Origin: Clostridia bacterium
GTDB lineage: Bacteria; Bacillota; Clostridia; Oscillospirales; Acutalibacteraceae
Assembly: GCA_017415515.1 (NCBI GenBank)
Contig: JAFQGI010000004.1
Coordinates: forward strand, 1 to 64,000
Direction: 5' to 3'
DNA length: 64,000 bases
In this document: positions 33,261 through 42,520 of the stretch, in pieces
Layout of the letters: every line of letters starts with the position of its first letter
How positions within the stretch are numbered: position 1 is the stretch's first letter
The notes under the pieces: generated by a model
The model's database searches: none
What the model saw: the letters and a program-made list of their open reading frames with translations, nothing else
What the model was told of the DNA's origin: nothing
Position numbers and translations under genes: made by a program

Positions 33261-35289
33261 ATTCAATGAACCATTAAGTGATGAGTCCCGTTATTTTCAG
33301 AAGAGCCCTCTCCCTGCGGAGAAGGCGCAGCCTTTTGATTGGGCGCAGCAGTCGGATTTGATTTTCGAAGACCCGGAGTCCGAGCCTTTGGATGACGATC
33401 TGCGGTTGGATCCCGTTCCCTATCAGCCGGAGCTGATTCTGGTGGAGGATCCGGACCCCGACTCCCCCGAGGAAAATCTGCGGTTGGATACGGTGGCGCT
33501 GTTCCCCAACCTGTCCGAAGCCGACATTCGGGATCTGCTCATCGAGGAGCCTTCTGCTTCTTCTGCTTTCGGATTTGAGTCGGATGAGTCGTTGCCTCCG
33601 CCTCCTGCCACGCGGCGCAATCCCTTTGCGGTGCTGTGGGGCGGTTTTTGCAGCAATTTGCCCCGTAAGGAGGACACCACCGGCACCAAGGTGCGTAAAG
33701 GCGCCTTTTTGTTCTCGCTGCTGGTGATGCTGGTGGCCATCATTTATTTGGTGGTGGATCTGCTGATCATTCCTGCGAAAAACCAAAAGCTGAAAGAGGA
33801 ATTGATTGCTCTGTATCATCCCGAAAAGTCCCAGGTGACGGTGACCAAGGAGGAGGCGGAGAAGAACAATTATCCCGCCAGAATGTTGGCCTCCTTTGCG
33901 GATCTGTATGACCGCAACGATGAGGTGCGTGGCTGGATCAGCTATCACGCCACAGGAAGCAAGGATTTCTTGGACATTGAATATCCCATCGTCTATTCCG
34001 GCGATAACACGAAATACCTCAAAAAGGATTTTGACGGCAACAAAAACCGCAACGGCACCCTGTTTTTCGATGAAAACAATAAGGTGGACAGTTACAAAGA
34101 CCAGAATCGTTCTCTCATCGTTTATGGTCACAATATGGCCAGCGGCCAGATGTTTGCCGGCATCAACAAGCTATACGGAAGCCTTGGCAATGCCCGCGCC
34201 TCTGCCACCCTAACGATGAGCACTCTGTTCCGTGAAGATGCGTATAAGGTGTTTGCGGTGATCCTCACCGACGAGTCGGACAAAAAGCAGGGACGGTATT
34301 TCAATACTCGCCGCACCTCCTTTGCCGACGAGGAGGATTTCCTCGATTACGTCAGCGAGATGAAGGCGCGTTCGATGTTCACCTATCCCGTGGACGTGCA
34401 GGAGAATGACCAGCTTTTGGTGCTCTCCACCTGCACCGGTAAATCCAGCGCCCACGTGAAGGATGGCCGATTGGTGGTGGTGGCTCGCCGTGTGCGTGAC
34501 GGCGAAGATCCCAAGGTGAACACCGCCCAAATCGTGAAAAACAAAGAAGTGATCATGCCGTATTATTGGTATATCAATCAGAAAAAGACCCCCCACGAGT
34601 ATTACATTCACGATCTGATGGACACCAATCCCACCCCCAACCTCGGCAGCGGCACCCATAACCCCGTGCATATCCCGTCGGTGCCCACCTCTTCCACGGT
34701 GAGCGGCACCACCACGAGCGGCACCACCACCGGCACCGAAACCACGGATGCCACCGGCAGCACCTCTGCCGATGGCAGCAGCACGACGCAGACCACCGGC
34801 TCTACCGTCCCCGGTGAGAGCCAACCCACCGAAACCACCACCGGCAGCACTACTACGGCGGGGAGCAGCACTTCTACCGGCACCCAGAGCAGCGCCTCCA
34901 CCGGCGCTTCTACCACCGGGTCTACTACCACAACGACCGCCACCTCTGCACCCACTCACACGCACACGTTCAGCGATTGTGAGGATGCGAGCTGTAACGG
35001 TGAAGGCTGCGATTTCACCCGTACGGTTCCGGCCCATGAGTATGACAACTCTTGCGATAAGAACTGTAATGTTTGCGACGAGCCCCGAGAGATTGAGCAT
35101 AAATATGAGGTGACGGCAACCAAGGATCCCACCTGCAATGAGTATGGAGAGATTCAGTACACCTGTCAGGTGTGCGGTAATCAATATACCGAAAAGGATG
35201 GCGCCCCCACCGGTGAGCACACCTATGATGAGGATGGCGTTTGCACCGGTTGCGGAGCGGAAAAGCCTGCCGAGCCTATCGAAGAATAA
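33247..35289 (+). CDS. Class B-like sortase with C-terminal Cys/His repeat extension
   Basis: A 680-residue protein with an acidic cytoplasmic N-terminal region (1-150), one span (about 152-176) and a sortase domain. Catalytic residues are His295 in VYGHNM, Cys396 in LSTCTGK and Arg414/415 in VVARRV. After the domain come a long Ser/Thr/Gly linker (about 478-575) and C-x2-C/GH repeats (about 580-670) like those in the secreted protein at 20957. Sortases rarely carry such a tail. Class B-like members often attach specific substrates or build pili. AAAGGA precedes the ATG, and the start overlaps the cysteine desulfurase gene. Confidence 0.87.
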   Translation: MSDRKFNEPLSDESRYFQKSPLPAEKAQPFDWAQQSDLIFEDPESEPLDDDLRLDPVPYQPELILVEDPDPDSPEENLRLDTVALFPNLSEADIRDLLIEEPSASSAFGFESDESLPPPPATRRNPFAVLWGGFCSNLPRKEDTTGTKVRKGAFLFSLLVMLVAIIYLVVDLLIIPAKNQKLKEELIALYHPEKSQVTVTKEEAEKNNYPARMLASFADLYDRNDEVRGWISYHATGSKDFLDIEYPIVYSGDNTKYLKKDFDGNKNRNGTLFFDENNKVDSYKDQNRSLIVYGHNMASGQMFAGINKLYGSLGNARASATLTMSTLFREDAYKVFAVILTDESDKKQGRYFNTRRTSFADEEDFLDYVSEMKARSMFTYPVDVQENDQLLVLSTCTGKSSAHVKDGRLVVVARRVRDGEDPKVNTAQIVKNKEVIMPYYWYINQKKTPHEYYIHDLMDTNPTPNLGSGTHNPVHIPSVPTSSTVSGTTTSGTTTGTETTDATGSTSADGSSTTQTTGSTVPGESQPTETTTGSTTTAGSSTSTGTQSSASTGASTTGSTTTTTATSAPTHTHTFSDCEDASCNGEGCDFTRTVPAHEYDNSCDKNCNVCDEPREIEHKYEVTATKDPTCNEYGEIQYTCQVCGNQYTEKDGAPTGEHTYDEDGVCTGCGAEKPAEPIEE

Positions 35290-35308
35290 CCAATAAGGAC
35301 GCGATACC

Positions 35309-36493
35309 ATGCACGAGAAATACGTTCCTCAGGAGATCCTCCTGATCAAAAACGGCGAATTGGCGCTGAAAGGCCTCAACCGCCGCACCTTTGAAGAGGC
35401 GCTGATGACCAATCTGCGCTATCGTCTGCGCCACGCAGGGGATTTCACCCTGCGTAAGGCCCAGTCCACCATTTACATCGAGCCGAAGAACGACTATGCC
35501 GATTTGGAGGAGGCCTGCGACGCCGTCTCCCGCGTGTTCGGCATTGCCGCCTTCTCCCGTGCCCGCGTGACGGCCAAGGATCTGGCTGCCATCCAGCAGG
35601 CCACGGTGGAGTATTTGGGCGACCGCCTCGCCACCGCCAAAACCTTTAAGGTGGAGGCCAAGCGTGCGGACAAAGCCTTTCCCTACACCTCCCCCGAGAT
35701 CAGCCGCGAGGTGGGCGGCTACGTGCTCAGCCACTATCATCACCTGAAGGTGGACGTCCACAATCCCGATCTGCTGATTATGGTGGAGATTCGGGATTTC
35801 GGCGCCTACATCCACTCTCAGCAGTTGCCCGGTGCGGGCGGTATGCCGGTGGGCACCGGTGGCAAGGCCGCCATTATGATCTCCGGCGGCATCGACAGCC
35901 CGGTGGCGGCCTATATGATGGCCAAGCGGGGCATCCAGCTGACCGGTATCCACTTTGCTTCTCCGCCCTATACCAGTGAGCGTGCGGAGCAAAAGGTGAT
36001 CGACCTGATGACCAAGGTGGGGCGTTATGCGGGGCATATGACCCTGCACATCGTCCCCTTCACCCGCATTCAGGAGGAGATTCAGCGCAACTGCCCCGAG
36101 GAGTATTTCACCATCATTATGCGCCGCTTTATGATGCGGTTGGCTCAGTGGGTGGCCCGTGACGCGGATTGCGGCGCCATCATCACCGGCGAGAGCCTAG
36201 GTCAGGTGGCCAGCCAAACCATCCCCGCCATGGCGGTGGTGGATTGCTTGGCGCACATGCCGGTGTTCCGTCCCCTCATCGGTATGGATAAGGAGGAGAT
36301 CGTCGCTATCTCCCGTAAGATCGACACCTTTGAACTTTCCATCCAACCCTATGAGGATTGTTGCACCGTTTTCACCCCCCGCCACCCCAACACCCGCCCC
36401 AAGCGCCGCTTGGTGGAGGAGGCGGAGTCGGTGTTGGACGTGGAGGCACTGATGAAGGACGCCTTAGAGGGCGTCCGCACACTGAAACTGTAA
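35309..36493 (+). CDS. thiI: tRNA sulfurtransferase ThiI
   Basis: A 394-residue ThiI that adenylates U8 of tRNA and inserts sulfur (s4U). It has an N-terminal ferredoxin-like and THUMP region (to about residue 165), the PP-loop IMISGGIDSPVAAYM, and C-terminal SLGQVASQT and CTVFTPRHPNTRP blocks. The rhodanese domain of the enterobacterial enzyme is absent, as is normal in Firmicutes, so sulfur presumably comes from the upstream desulfurase. It lies 19 bp after the sortase gene. Confidence 0.95.
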   Translation: MHEKYVPQEILLIKNGELALKGLNRRTFEEALMTNLRYRLRHAGDFTLRKAQSTIYIEPKNDYADLEEACDAVSRVFGIAAFSRARVTAKDLAAIQQATVEYLGDRLATAKTFKVEAKRADKAFPYTSPEISREVGGYVLSHYHHLKVDVHNPDLLIMVEIRDFGAYIHSQQLPGAGGMPVGTGGKAAIMISGGIDSPVAAYMMAKRGIQLTGIHFASPPYTSERAEQKVIDLMTKVGRYAGHMTLHIVPFTRIQEEIQRNCPEEYFTIIMRRFMMRLAQWVARDADCGAIITGESLGQVASQTIPAMAVVDCLAHMPVFRPLIGMDKEEIVAISRKIDTFELSIQPYEDCCTVFTPRHPNTRPKRRLVEEAESVLDVEALMKDALEGVRTLKL

Positions 36494-36509
36494 GTAAGGA
36501 GGTCACCGC

Positions 36510-36998
36510 ATGGAACTGCATGCTATCGCCACCCGTGCGGTGGCTTTGCTCAAAGAGAAGGGGCTGACCGTGGCCACCGCCGAGTCCTGCACCGGCGGGA
36601 TGATCGCCGCCGCCATCACCGATGTGGCAGGCGCTTCCCGTGTGTTCGGCACGGGTGTGGTCAGCTATTCCTGCGATTGTAAGATGAAATTATTAGGCGT
36701 TTCTGCCGCCACTTTGGATGGATTGGGGGCGGTCTGCGCCGCCACCGCCGCCCAAATGGCGGAGGGGGTGCGCCGTGTGGGGGATGCCGCCGTCGGTGTG
36801 TCCGTCACCGGCGAGGCAGGCCCTATCGCCGCGGAGAATCACCCTGTCGGCACCGTCTTTATCGGCTATGCCGATGAGAATGGTGTCATTACGGAGGAGC
36901 ACCACTTTGAGGGTGATCGCGCCGCCATCCGCCGTCAGGCGGCAGAGGCGGTGCTGGCACTTTTGGTGCGCCGATTGGAGGGGGTGACGGCATGCTGA
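36510..36998 (+). CDS. pncC: Nicotinamide-nucleotide amidase (PncC / CinA C-terminal domain)
   Basis: A 162-residue stand-alone CinA C-terminal domain, the NMN deamidase that recycles nicotinamide mononucleotide. The family core is TAESCTGGMIAAAITDVAGAS, then GVVSYS and SVTGEAGP. There is no N-terminal MoCF-like domain, unlike full CinA. AAGGAGG sets the start. The stop overlaps the ruvC start by 7 bp. Confidence 0.9.
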   Translation: MELHAIATRAVALLKEKGLTVATAESCTGGMIAAAITDVAGASRVFGTGVVSYSCDCKMKLLGVSAATLDGLGAVCAATAAQMAEGVRRVGDAAVGVSVTGEAGPIAAENHPVGTVFIGYADENGVITEEHHFEGDRAAIRRQAAEAVLALLVRRLEGVTAC

Positions 36999-37498
36999 TT
37001 CTCGGCATCGACCCCGGTTATGCCATCATCGGCTGGGGCGTCATCCGTTTTGAACGGGGCAAGTACATCCCCGTGGATTTCGGTGCCATCACCACCAATG
37101 CCGGTGTGCCCTTTAATCGCCGTTTGGAGCAGATTTACGACCAACTGAACGAACTGCTGGACACCCACCACCCCGACGCGGTGGCGGTGGAAAAGCTGTA
37201 TTTTCAGAATAACCAAAAGACCGCCATCGACGTGGCGCAGGCCCGTGGTGTAACCATGCTGGCGTTGCAGCAGCACGGCGTGCCGGTCTTTGAATACACC
37301 CCCCTGCAGGTGAAAAGTGCCGTCACCGGCTTCGGTCAGGCACAAAAGCCCCAGGTGATGGAGATGACCAAGCGCCTGTTGCGCTTAAAAGCCGTGCCTA
37401 AGCCGGATGACACCGCCGACGCGCTGGCGATTGCCATCTGCCACGCCCAGTACGGCGGAACGACCATCAAACAGACCCTTTTGAAAGGAGCGAAATGA
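36992..37498 (+). CDS. ruvC: Holliday-junction endonuclease RuvC
   Basis: A 168-residue RuvC that cuts Holliday junctions. Catalytic acids are Asp7 in GIDPGYAIIGWG, Glu67 in AVEKLYF and those in DDTADALAIAICH. It overlaps pncC and lies two bases before ruvA. Confidence 0.96.
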   Translation: MLILGIDPGYAIIGWGVIRFERGKYIPVDFGAITTNAGVPFNRRLEQIYDQLNELLDTHHPDAVAVEKLYFQNNQKTAIDVAQARGVTMLALQQHGVPVFEYTPLQVKSAVTGFGQAQKPQVMEMTKRLLRLKAVPKPDDTADALAIAICHAQYGGTTIKQTLLKGAK

Positions 37499-37499
37499 G

Positions 37500-38114
37500 A
37501 TGCTCTATTGTGTCAAAGGTGAACTACTCAAATTAGAGCCTCGTATGGCGGTGGTGATGTGCGGCGGCGTTGGCTTCCGTCTGCAGATCACCATGAACAC
37601 CGCCCGCCAGATGCCCTCCATCGGCGCCGAGGCCATGCTGTATACCGAGATGGTGGTGCGGGAGGACGCCATGGAGCTGTTCGGCTTTGCCGACCAGAAC
37701 GAGCTGACCTGCTTTAAGCAGCTCACCTCCATTTCCGGTGTAGGACCCAAGGTGGGCATCTCCATCCTTTCCGAGCTCACCCCCGAGCGGGTGGCGCTGG
37801 CGGTTGCCGCAGGGGATTACAAGGCGCTGACCAAGGCCGCCGGCGTTGGCCCCAAATTGGCACAGCGCATCGTGTTGGAACTCAAAGACAAGGTGGGCGG
37901 CCTCGCCACCTCCGGCGGCATCGATCTGGGCGCTTCCGCTCCTGCTGTCGGTGTGGTTTCCGCCGCCGGCAACGCCACCCAGGCGGTGGAGGCGCTGACC
38001 GTGCTGGGCTTTACCGCAGGCGAAGCATCTGCCGCCGTGGGCAAGCTGGATAGCTCCCTGCCCGTGGAAACCCTTGTCCGTGACGCTTTGAAACTTCTCG
38101 CAAGGAGAGGATAA
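37500..38114 (+). CDS. ruvA: Holliday-junction branch-migration protein RuvA
   Basis: A 204-residue RuvA, the junction-binding subunit that recruits RuvB. It has domain I (residues 1-62), the helix-hairpin-helix pair LTSISGVGPKVGISIL and KAAGVGPKLAQRIVLELKD, and a C-terminal domain III. GAAAGGAG precedes the ATG. The usual next gene ruvB is missing; a flavoprotein follows after one base. Confidence 0.96.
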   Translation: MLYCVKGELLKLEPRMAVVMCGGVGFRLQITMNTARQMPSIGAEAMLYTEMVVREDAMELFGFADQNELTCFKQLTSISGVGPKVGISILSELTPERVALAVAAGDYKALTKAAGVGPKLAQRIVLELKDKVGGLATSGGIDLGASAPAVGVVSAAGNATQAVEALTVLGFTAGEASAAVGKLDSSLPVETLVRDALKLLARRG

Positions 38115-38115
38115 T

Positions 38116-39351
38116 ATGTCCTACGACGTAATCATTGTGGGCGGTGGCGCCGCCGGCTTGGCCGCCGCCGTCTTTTTGGGCCGCTGTGCCGACGGTCGCC
38201 GCATCGCGGTGCTGGAAAAAGGCCCTCGCGTGGGCAAAAAGCTGATGGCCACCGGCAACGGCACCTGCAACCTCACCAATATAAAAGCCACCGCCGTGGA
38301 TTACCACGGCGCTCCTCGCTTGGCGGATGCGGCGCTGTCAACCTTTTCGGTGGCAGAAACGATGGACTTTTTCACCTCCATCGGTGTGGATTGCGCCGTC
38401 CGGGAGGACGGCAAGGTGTACCCGCTGTCCGAGCAGGCAGGCGCCGTGTTGGACGCCCTGCGTTTAGAGGCGCAGGCATTGGGTGTGGAGATAATCTGCG
38501 ACACCAAAGTCACCGCCCTCAAACAGCAGGGTACCGCTTGGTGCGTGGTGTGCGAAAGCACCACCTACCCCGCCCGTCAGGTACTGGTCTCCGTTGGCGG
38601 TGCTGCGGCACCCGCCTTGGGCGGCTCTGCCGAAGGCTATCGCTTGCTCACCGATCTGGGATGTGAGAAAAAGCCGCTGTTCCCTTCCATCGTGCAGGTG
38701 CGTACCGTCACCGACTTTGTGCGGGCGGTGAAGGGTATCCGCGTGGATGCCACCGTCACCCTGCGCACCGACGGTCGCGTGGCGGCACAGAGCACCGGCG
38801 AGGTGCTGTTCACCGACTATGGTCTGTCCGGCCCTGCGGTGATGTTCGTGTCCCGCATTGTGGCCGATTGGGAGCGGCAGAAAAAGGGCGAGATTGTGGC
38901 TTGCCTCGACCTGCTCCCTGATTGGGATAATGATAAACTGCTCTCCCGCATCCGTCAGCGTAGCGGGCTTAAAGGCCGCACGTTGGAAGATCTGCTGACC
39001 GGTCTGCTTCATAAACGGGTGGGTCAGACCGTTCTCCGCGTGGCAGAGGTGCTTCCTCTCACCCGTGAGGTGGAATCCCTCACCGAGGAAGAGATCGCCC
39101 GCATTGTTAAGACGATTAAAAATTGGAAATTGCCGGTCACCGGTACGCAAGGCTTTGGTGGTGCCCAGGTGACCGCCGGCGGCATCGCCGCCACCGAAAT
39201 CGAGCCGTCCACCTTTGCCGTAAAGCGCCTGCCCGGGGTGTATGCCGCCGGCGAGGTGCTGGACGTGGACGGCAACTGCGGTGGATTTAACCTGCAATTT
39301 GCTTGGAGCAGTGCTTATGTCGCTTCCCAAGCCATCATCCATAACTGGTAA
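38116..39351 (+). CDS. HI0933/BaiN-family NAD(P)/FAD-dependent oxidoreductase
   Basis: A 411-residue flavoprotein of the HI0933/YtfP/BaiN family. The FAD dinucleotide motif is IIVGGGAAGLAAAVFLG, with the family signature GPRVGKKLMATGNGTCNLTN and the C-terminal AAGEVLDVDGNCGGFNLQFAWSS block. Relatives include a proposed bile-acid dehydroxylation reductase and flavoproteins of unknown substrate; I do not assign one. Coupled to ruvA by a one-base gap. Confidence 0.88.
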   Translation: MSYDVIIVGGGAAGLAAAVFLGRCADGRRIAVLEKGPRVGKKLMATGNGTCNLTNIKATAVDYHGAPRLADAALSTFSVAETMDFFTSIGVDCAVREDGKVYPLSEQAGAVLDALRLEAQALGVEIICDTKVTALKQQGTAWCVVCESTTYPARQVLVSVGGAAAPALGGSAEGYRLLTDLGCEKKPLFPSIVQVRTVTDFVRAVKGIRVDATVTLRTDGRVAAQSTGEVLFTDYGLSGPAVMFVSRIVADWERQKKGEIVACLDLLPDWDNDKLLSRIRQRSGLKGRTLEDLLTGLLHKRVGQTVLRVAEVLPLTREVESLTEEEIARIVKTIKNWKLPVTGTQGFGGAQVTAGGIAATEIEPSTFAVKRLPGVYAAGEVLDVDGNCGGFNLQFAWSSAYVASQAIIHNW

Positions 39352-39368
39352 ACAAGGAGGTGAGCGGT

Positions 39369-40964
39369 ATGCTCCGTATCACAGGGATTTCCCTGCCTTT
39401 GTCCTACACCGAGGACGATCTGCGGCGGTGTGCCGCTGACCGTTTGGGCGTATCGCCCAAAGCGATCCATTCTCTGGCTTTGCGCAAGCGGTCGGTGGAT
39501 GCTCGTAAGAAAAACGACGTGCATTTCAATGCTACGGTAGATGTGGCGGTGGACAACGAAGCCAACCTCCTGCGTCGCTGTGAAAAGAGCGGCAAGGTCA
39601 GCCGTGTCACCGACACGCCTTATGTCATTTCTACTTTGTCTACGGCGCCTGCCGTCCCACCCGTGGTGGTGGGTAGCGGTCCTGCCGGTCTGTTTGCCGC
39701 CCTGACGCTGGCACAGGCGGGCGCACGCCCCATCCTGCTGGAGCGTGGCGGTGACGTGGACAGCCGCCGTCAGGCGGTGGACACCTTCCGCCGCACCGGT
39801 GTGCTGGATACCGCCTCCAACGTGCAGTTTGGCGAGGGCGGTGCCGGCACCTTCTCGGATGGCAAGCTCAATTCCGGCATTAAAGACCCTCGCTCCCGCC
39901 GTGTGCTGGAGACCTTTGTGGAGGCGGGTGCACCCGCCGAGATTCTGTGGCAGGCCAAGCCTCACATCGGTACAGATAAGTTGCAGGACACTGTTCGCGG
40001 TCTGCGCAACGAGATCCTCCGCCTGGGCGGTCAGGTGCATTTCCACCATCAGGTGGTGGAAATGATGATTGAGAGTGGTTGTCTGTCTGCTCTCATCGTA
40101 GAAACCGATGACGGGACGATTGAAATTCCATGCTCTCACGCCATCTTCGCCATCGGGCATAGTGCCCGCGATACCGCCGAGATGCTGTTTTCTCACGGCT
40201 TACCTATGGAGCAGAAACCTTTTGCGGTGGGTGTGCGTATTGAGCATCCCCGCACGATGATTGACAAGAGTCAGTACGGCCCTGCTGCGGGACATCCCGC
40301 CCTGGGTGCCGCCGATTATAAACTGTCCTGCACCCCCGACGGCGGTCGGGGTGTCTACACCTTCTGTATGTGTCCCGGAGGCGTGGTGATTGCCGCCGCT
40401 TCAGAGGAGGGGGGCGTGGCGGTCAACGGCATGAGCGAGCACGCCCGCGATGCGGTCAATTCCAACAGCGCCCTGCTGGTGGGGGTGACCCCCGCCGATT
40501 TCGGCTTGGACCATCCCTTGGCAGGTTTCGCCTTTCAGCGCAAGATGGAGCAGGCCGCCTACGCCTTGGGCGGCAGTGACTATCACGCACCCGCCCAGTT
40601 GGTGGGGGATTTCCTCGCCAATCGTGCTTCGACCGGGGTAGGGGAGGTGCAGCCCTCCTATCTGCCGGGTGTCACCTGGACGGATCTGCGGGAATGTTTG
40701 CCCTCTTTTGTGGCATCCTCTTTAAAGGACGCCCTGCCCATCTTTGGTCGCCAGCTCCACGGCTTTGACCGTCCCGATGCGGTGCTGACCGGCGTGGAGA
40801 GTCGTTCCTCGTCCCCGGTGCGCCTCACCCGTGACAGCCGCGGCCGTTCGGCGGTGGCGGGCATCTATCCCTGTGGCGAGGGTGCGGGCTATGCCGGCGG
40901 CATTCTCTCCGCCGCGGTGGACGGCATCCGCTGTGCGGAATTTGTGTTGGAGGATTTGTTATGA
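39369..40964 (+). CDS. FAD-dependent dehydrogenase (COG2509 family)
   Basis: A 531-residue flavoprotein. The N-terminal ~90 residues form a small domain typical of this family. The FAD-binding motif is VVVGSGPAGLFAALTLAQAG, followed by FGEGGAGTFSDGKLNSGIKD and FCMCPGGVVIAA. The C-terminal end reads IYPCGEGAGYAGGILSAAVDG. Family function is unknown. ATG at 39369 is eight bases after AAGGAGG; an earlier GTG lies within that site. Its stop overlaps the PAP2 start by four bases. Confidence 0.86.
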   Translation: MLRITGISLPLSYTEDDLRRCAADRLGVSPKAIHSLALRKRSVDARKKNDVHFNATVDVAVDNEANLLRRCEKSGKVSRVTDTPYVISTLSTAPAVPPVVVGSGPAGLFAALTLAQAGARPILLERGGDVDSRRQAVDTFRRTGVLDTASNVQFGEGGAGTFSDGKLNSGIKDPRSRRVLETFVEAGAPAEILWQAKPHIGTDKLQDTVRGLRNEILRLGGQVHFHHQVVEMMIESGCLSALIVETDDGTIEIPCSHAIFAIGHSARDTAEMLFSHGLPMEQKPFAVGVRIEHPRTMIDKSQYGPAAGHPALGAADYKLSCTPDGGRGVYTFCMCPGGVVIAAASEEGGVAVNGMSEHARDAVNSNSALLVGVTPADFGLDHPLAGFAFQRKMEQAAYALGGSDYHAPAQLVGDFLANRASTGVGEVQPSYLPGVTWTDLRECLPSFVASSLKDALPIFGRQLHGFDRPDAVLTGVESRSSSPVRLTRDSRGRSAVAGIYPCGEGAGYAGGILSAAVDGIRCAEFVLEDLL

Positions 40965-41503
40965 ATCAAGCCGAATTAAACGTCCTTTGGTGGATTCGGG
41001 AGCATCTCACCAATCCCTTTCTGGACACGGTGATGCCCTATATCTCCTCGCTGGCCCGCCACGGCGAGTTTTGGATCTTGGTGGCGCTGATTCTTCTGTG
41101 CTTTAAGAAGACCCGCAAGGCAGGCGTGGCCATGGGTATCGCCATGGCGGCTGGCTACCTCATCGGCAATATGGGAATGAAAAATCTCTTTGCTCGCACC
41201 CGTCCGTATGACGTGACCGAGGTCAAGCTTTTGGTGGCAAAGCTCCACGATTTTTCTTTCCCCTCGGGACACACCTTGGTGTCCTTTGAGGCCGCCACCG
41301 CCCTGACCTATTACCACCGCAAATGGGGTGTCGCCGCCTTTGTGCTGGCGGCGCTGATCGCCTATTCGCGGTTGTATCTCTTCGTTCACTATCCCACCGA
41401 CGTGTTGGCGGGGGCGGTGCTGGGTGTCGGCATCGGATTGGGTGCTTGTTGGCTGACCAATCGGCTGTGGACGCGTCGCATTTTTTACAAAGCAAAGGAG
41501 TAA
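40961..41503 (+). CDS. PAP2-family membrane phosphatase
   Basis: A 180-residue type 2 phosphatidic acid phosphatase, possibly acting on undecaprenyl pyrophosphate or phosphatidylglycerophosphate. The three motifs are KNLFARTRP, FPSGHT and SRLYLFVHYPTDVLAG, placed between five or six membrane spans. Start ATGA overlap with the preceding dehydrogenase gene. Confidence 0.9.
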   Translation: MNQAELNVLWWIREHLTNPFLDTVMPYISSLARHGEFWILVALILLCFKKTRKAGVAMGIAMAAGYLIGNMGMKNLFARTRPYDVTEVKLLVAKLHDFSFPSGHTLVSFEAATALTYYHRKWGVAAFVLAALIAYSRLYLFVHYPTDVLAGAVLGVGIGLGACWLTNRLWTRRIFYKAKE

Positions 41504-41509
41504 GGAAGT

Positions 41510-42331
41510 ATGACTTGGGAAGAGTTCTTGGAAAAGATGATAAAGCTGGTGACGTCGTTCGGCATCAAATTGCTCGGCGCCATCTTGGTGCTGGTGATTG
41601 CCCTCAAGATCATCGGCAGCATCAAAAAATGGATCAAAAAGAGCCCGAAATTGGATAAGGTGGACCCCGGTGTGCGCACCTTTATGTACAGCTTTGTCAG
41701 TATCGGTTTGTACGTGGTGTTGGTGATCGTCGTTGCCGGTATGATCGGCATTCCCGCCACCTCCTTTATCACCGTGCTGGCTTCTTGCGGTGTGGCCATC
41801 GGCTTGGCTTTGCAGGGCTCGTTGAGCAACTTTGCCGGCGGTTTGATGATCTTGCTGTTTAAGCCCTTTAAGGTGGGCGATTACATTGAGGCTTCCGGCG
41901 AAAGCGGCACGGTGGTTGAGATCACGGTGGTGTATACCATCCTGCTTACCCCCGATAACAAGCGGATCACCATCCCCAACGGCACTCTGACCAATTCCGT
42001 CATTGAGAATTACTCGGCTGAGGATCTGCGCCGTGTGGACCTGACCTTCAAAACGGCTGTGGACAGCGATGTGAATCAGGTCAAGGAGATCTTAGAAACG
42101 GTGGCAAGCGCCCATCCCTTGGCGTTGGCAGAACCGGAACCGATGGTGCGTCTGTCGGATCACAACACCAGCTCCCTCACCTTCATCACCCGCGTTTGGT
42201 GCAAGACGGACGATTATTGGACGGTGCATTTTGACCTGAAAGAGAGTGTGGAAAGGGCTTTTGCCGAGAATCACATTCAGATTCCCTATCCGCAGGTGGA
42301 TATTCACGTTAAAGATACCGACAAGAAATAA
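41510..42331 (+). CDS. mscS: MscS-family mechanosensitive channel
   Basis: A 273-residue small-conductance channel with three N-terminal spans (about 14-35, 58-82, 85-105). The pore-lining TM3 reads CGVAIGLALQGSLSNFAGGLMIL, then comes the beta domain KPFKVGDYIEASGESGTV, and a C-terminal alpha/beta domain. It releases solutes on hypo-osmotic shock. Six bases after the PAP2 gene; a terminator follows. Confidence 0.93.
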   Translation: MTWEEFLEKMIKLVTSFGIKLLGAILVLVIALKIIGSIKKWIKKSPKLDKVDPGVRTFMYSFVSIGLYVVLVIVVAGMIGIPATSFITVLASCGVAIGLALQGSLSNFAGGLMILLFKPFKVGDYIEASGESGTVVEITVVYTILLTPDNKRITIPNGTLTNSVIENYSAEDLRRVDLTFKTAVDSDVNQVKEILETVASAHPLALAEPEPMVRLSDHNTSSLTFITRVWCKTDDYWTVHFDLKESVERAFAENHIQIPYPQVDIHVKDTDKK

Positions 42332-42332
42332 T

Positions 42333-42371
42333 AAAACAGCCGTGCAAGCAATGCTTGCACGGCTGTTTTTC
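42333..42371 (+). terminator. Intrinsic terminator after mscS
   Basis: AAAACAGCCGTGCAAGC pairs with GCTTGCACGGCTGTTTTT, a long perfect stem. Confidence 0.92.
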
Positions 42372-42392
42372 ACTTATGCAGATGTTCAGCAA

Positions 42393-42518
42393 GCCTCCCT
42401 CTCCGAGGGTAGCGAAGCGGCACGAGCGGTAATGAATGACAGTCCAGTGGACTGTCAGAACCGCGAGTGGACCGAGCCACAGCGAGACGGTGGCACGGCG
42501 CAGCCGTGACGGAGGGAG
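42393..42518. repeat. Composite palindrome, family A with internal hairpin insert
   Basis: Begins CCTCCCTCTCCGAGGG and ends GGTGGCACGGCGCAGCCGTGACGGAGGGAG. Between them lies a separate hairpin (GACAGTCCAGTGGACTGTC) and an AGCGAAGCGGCACGAGCGG stretch, so one palindromic element seems nested in another. Confidence 0.65.
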
Positions 42519-42520
42519 TT

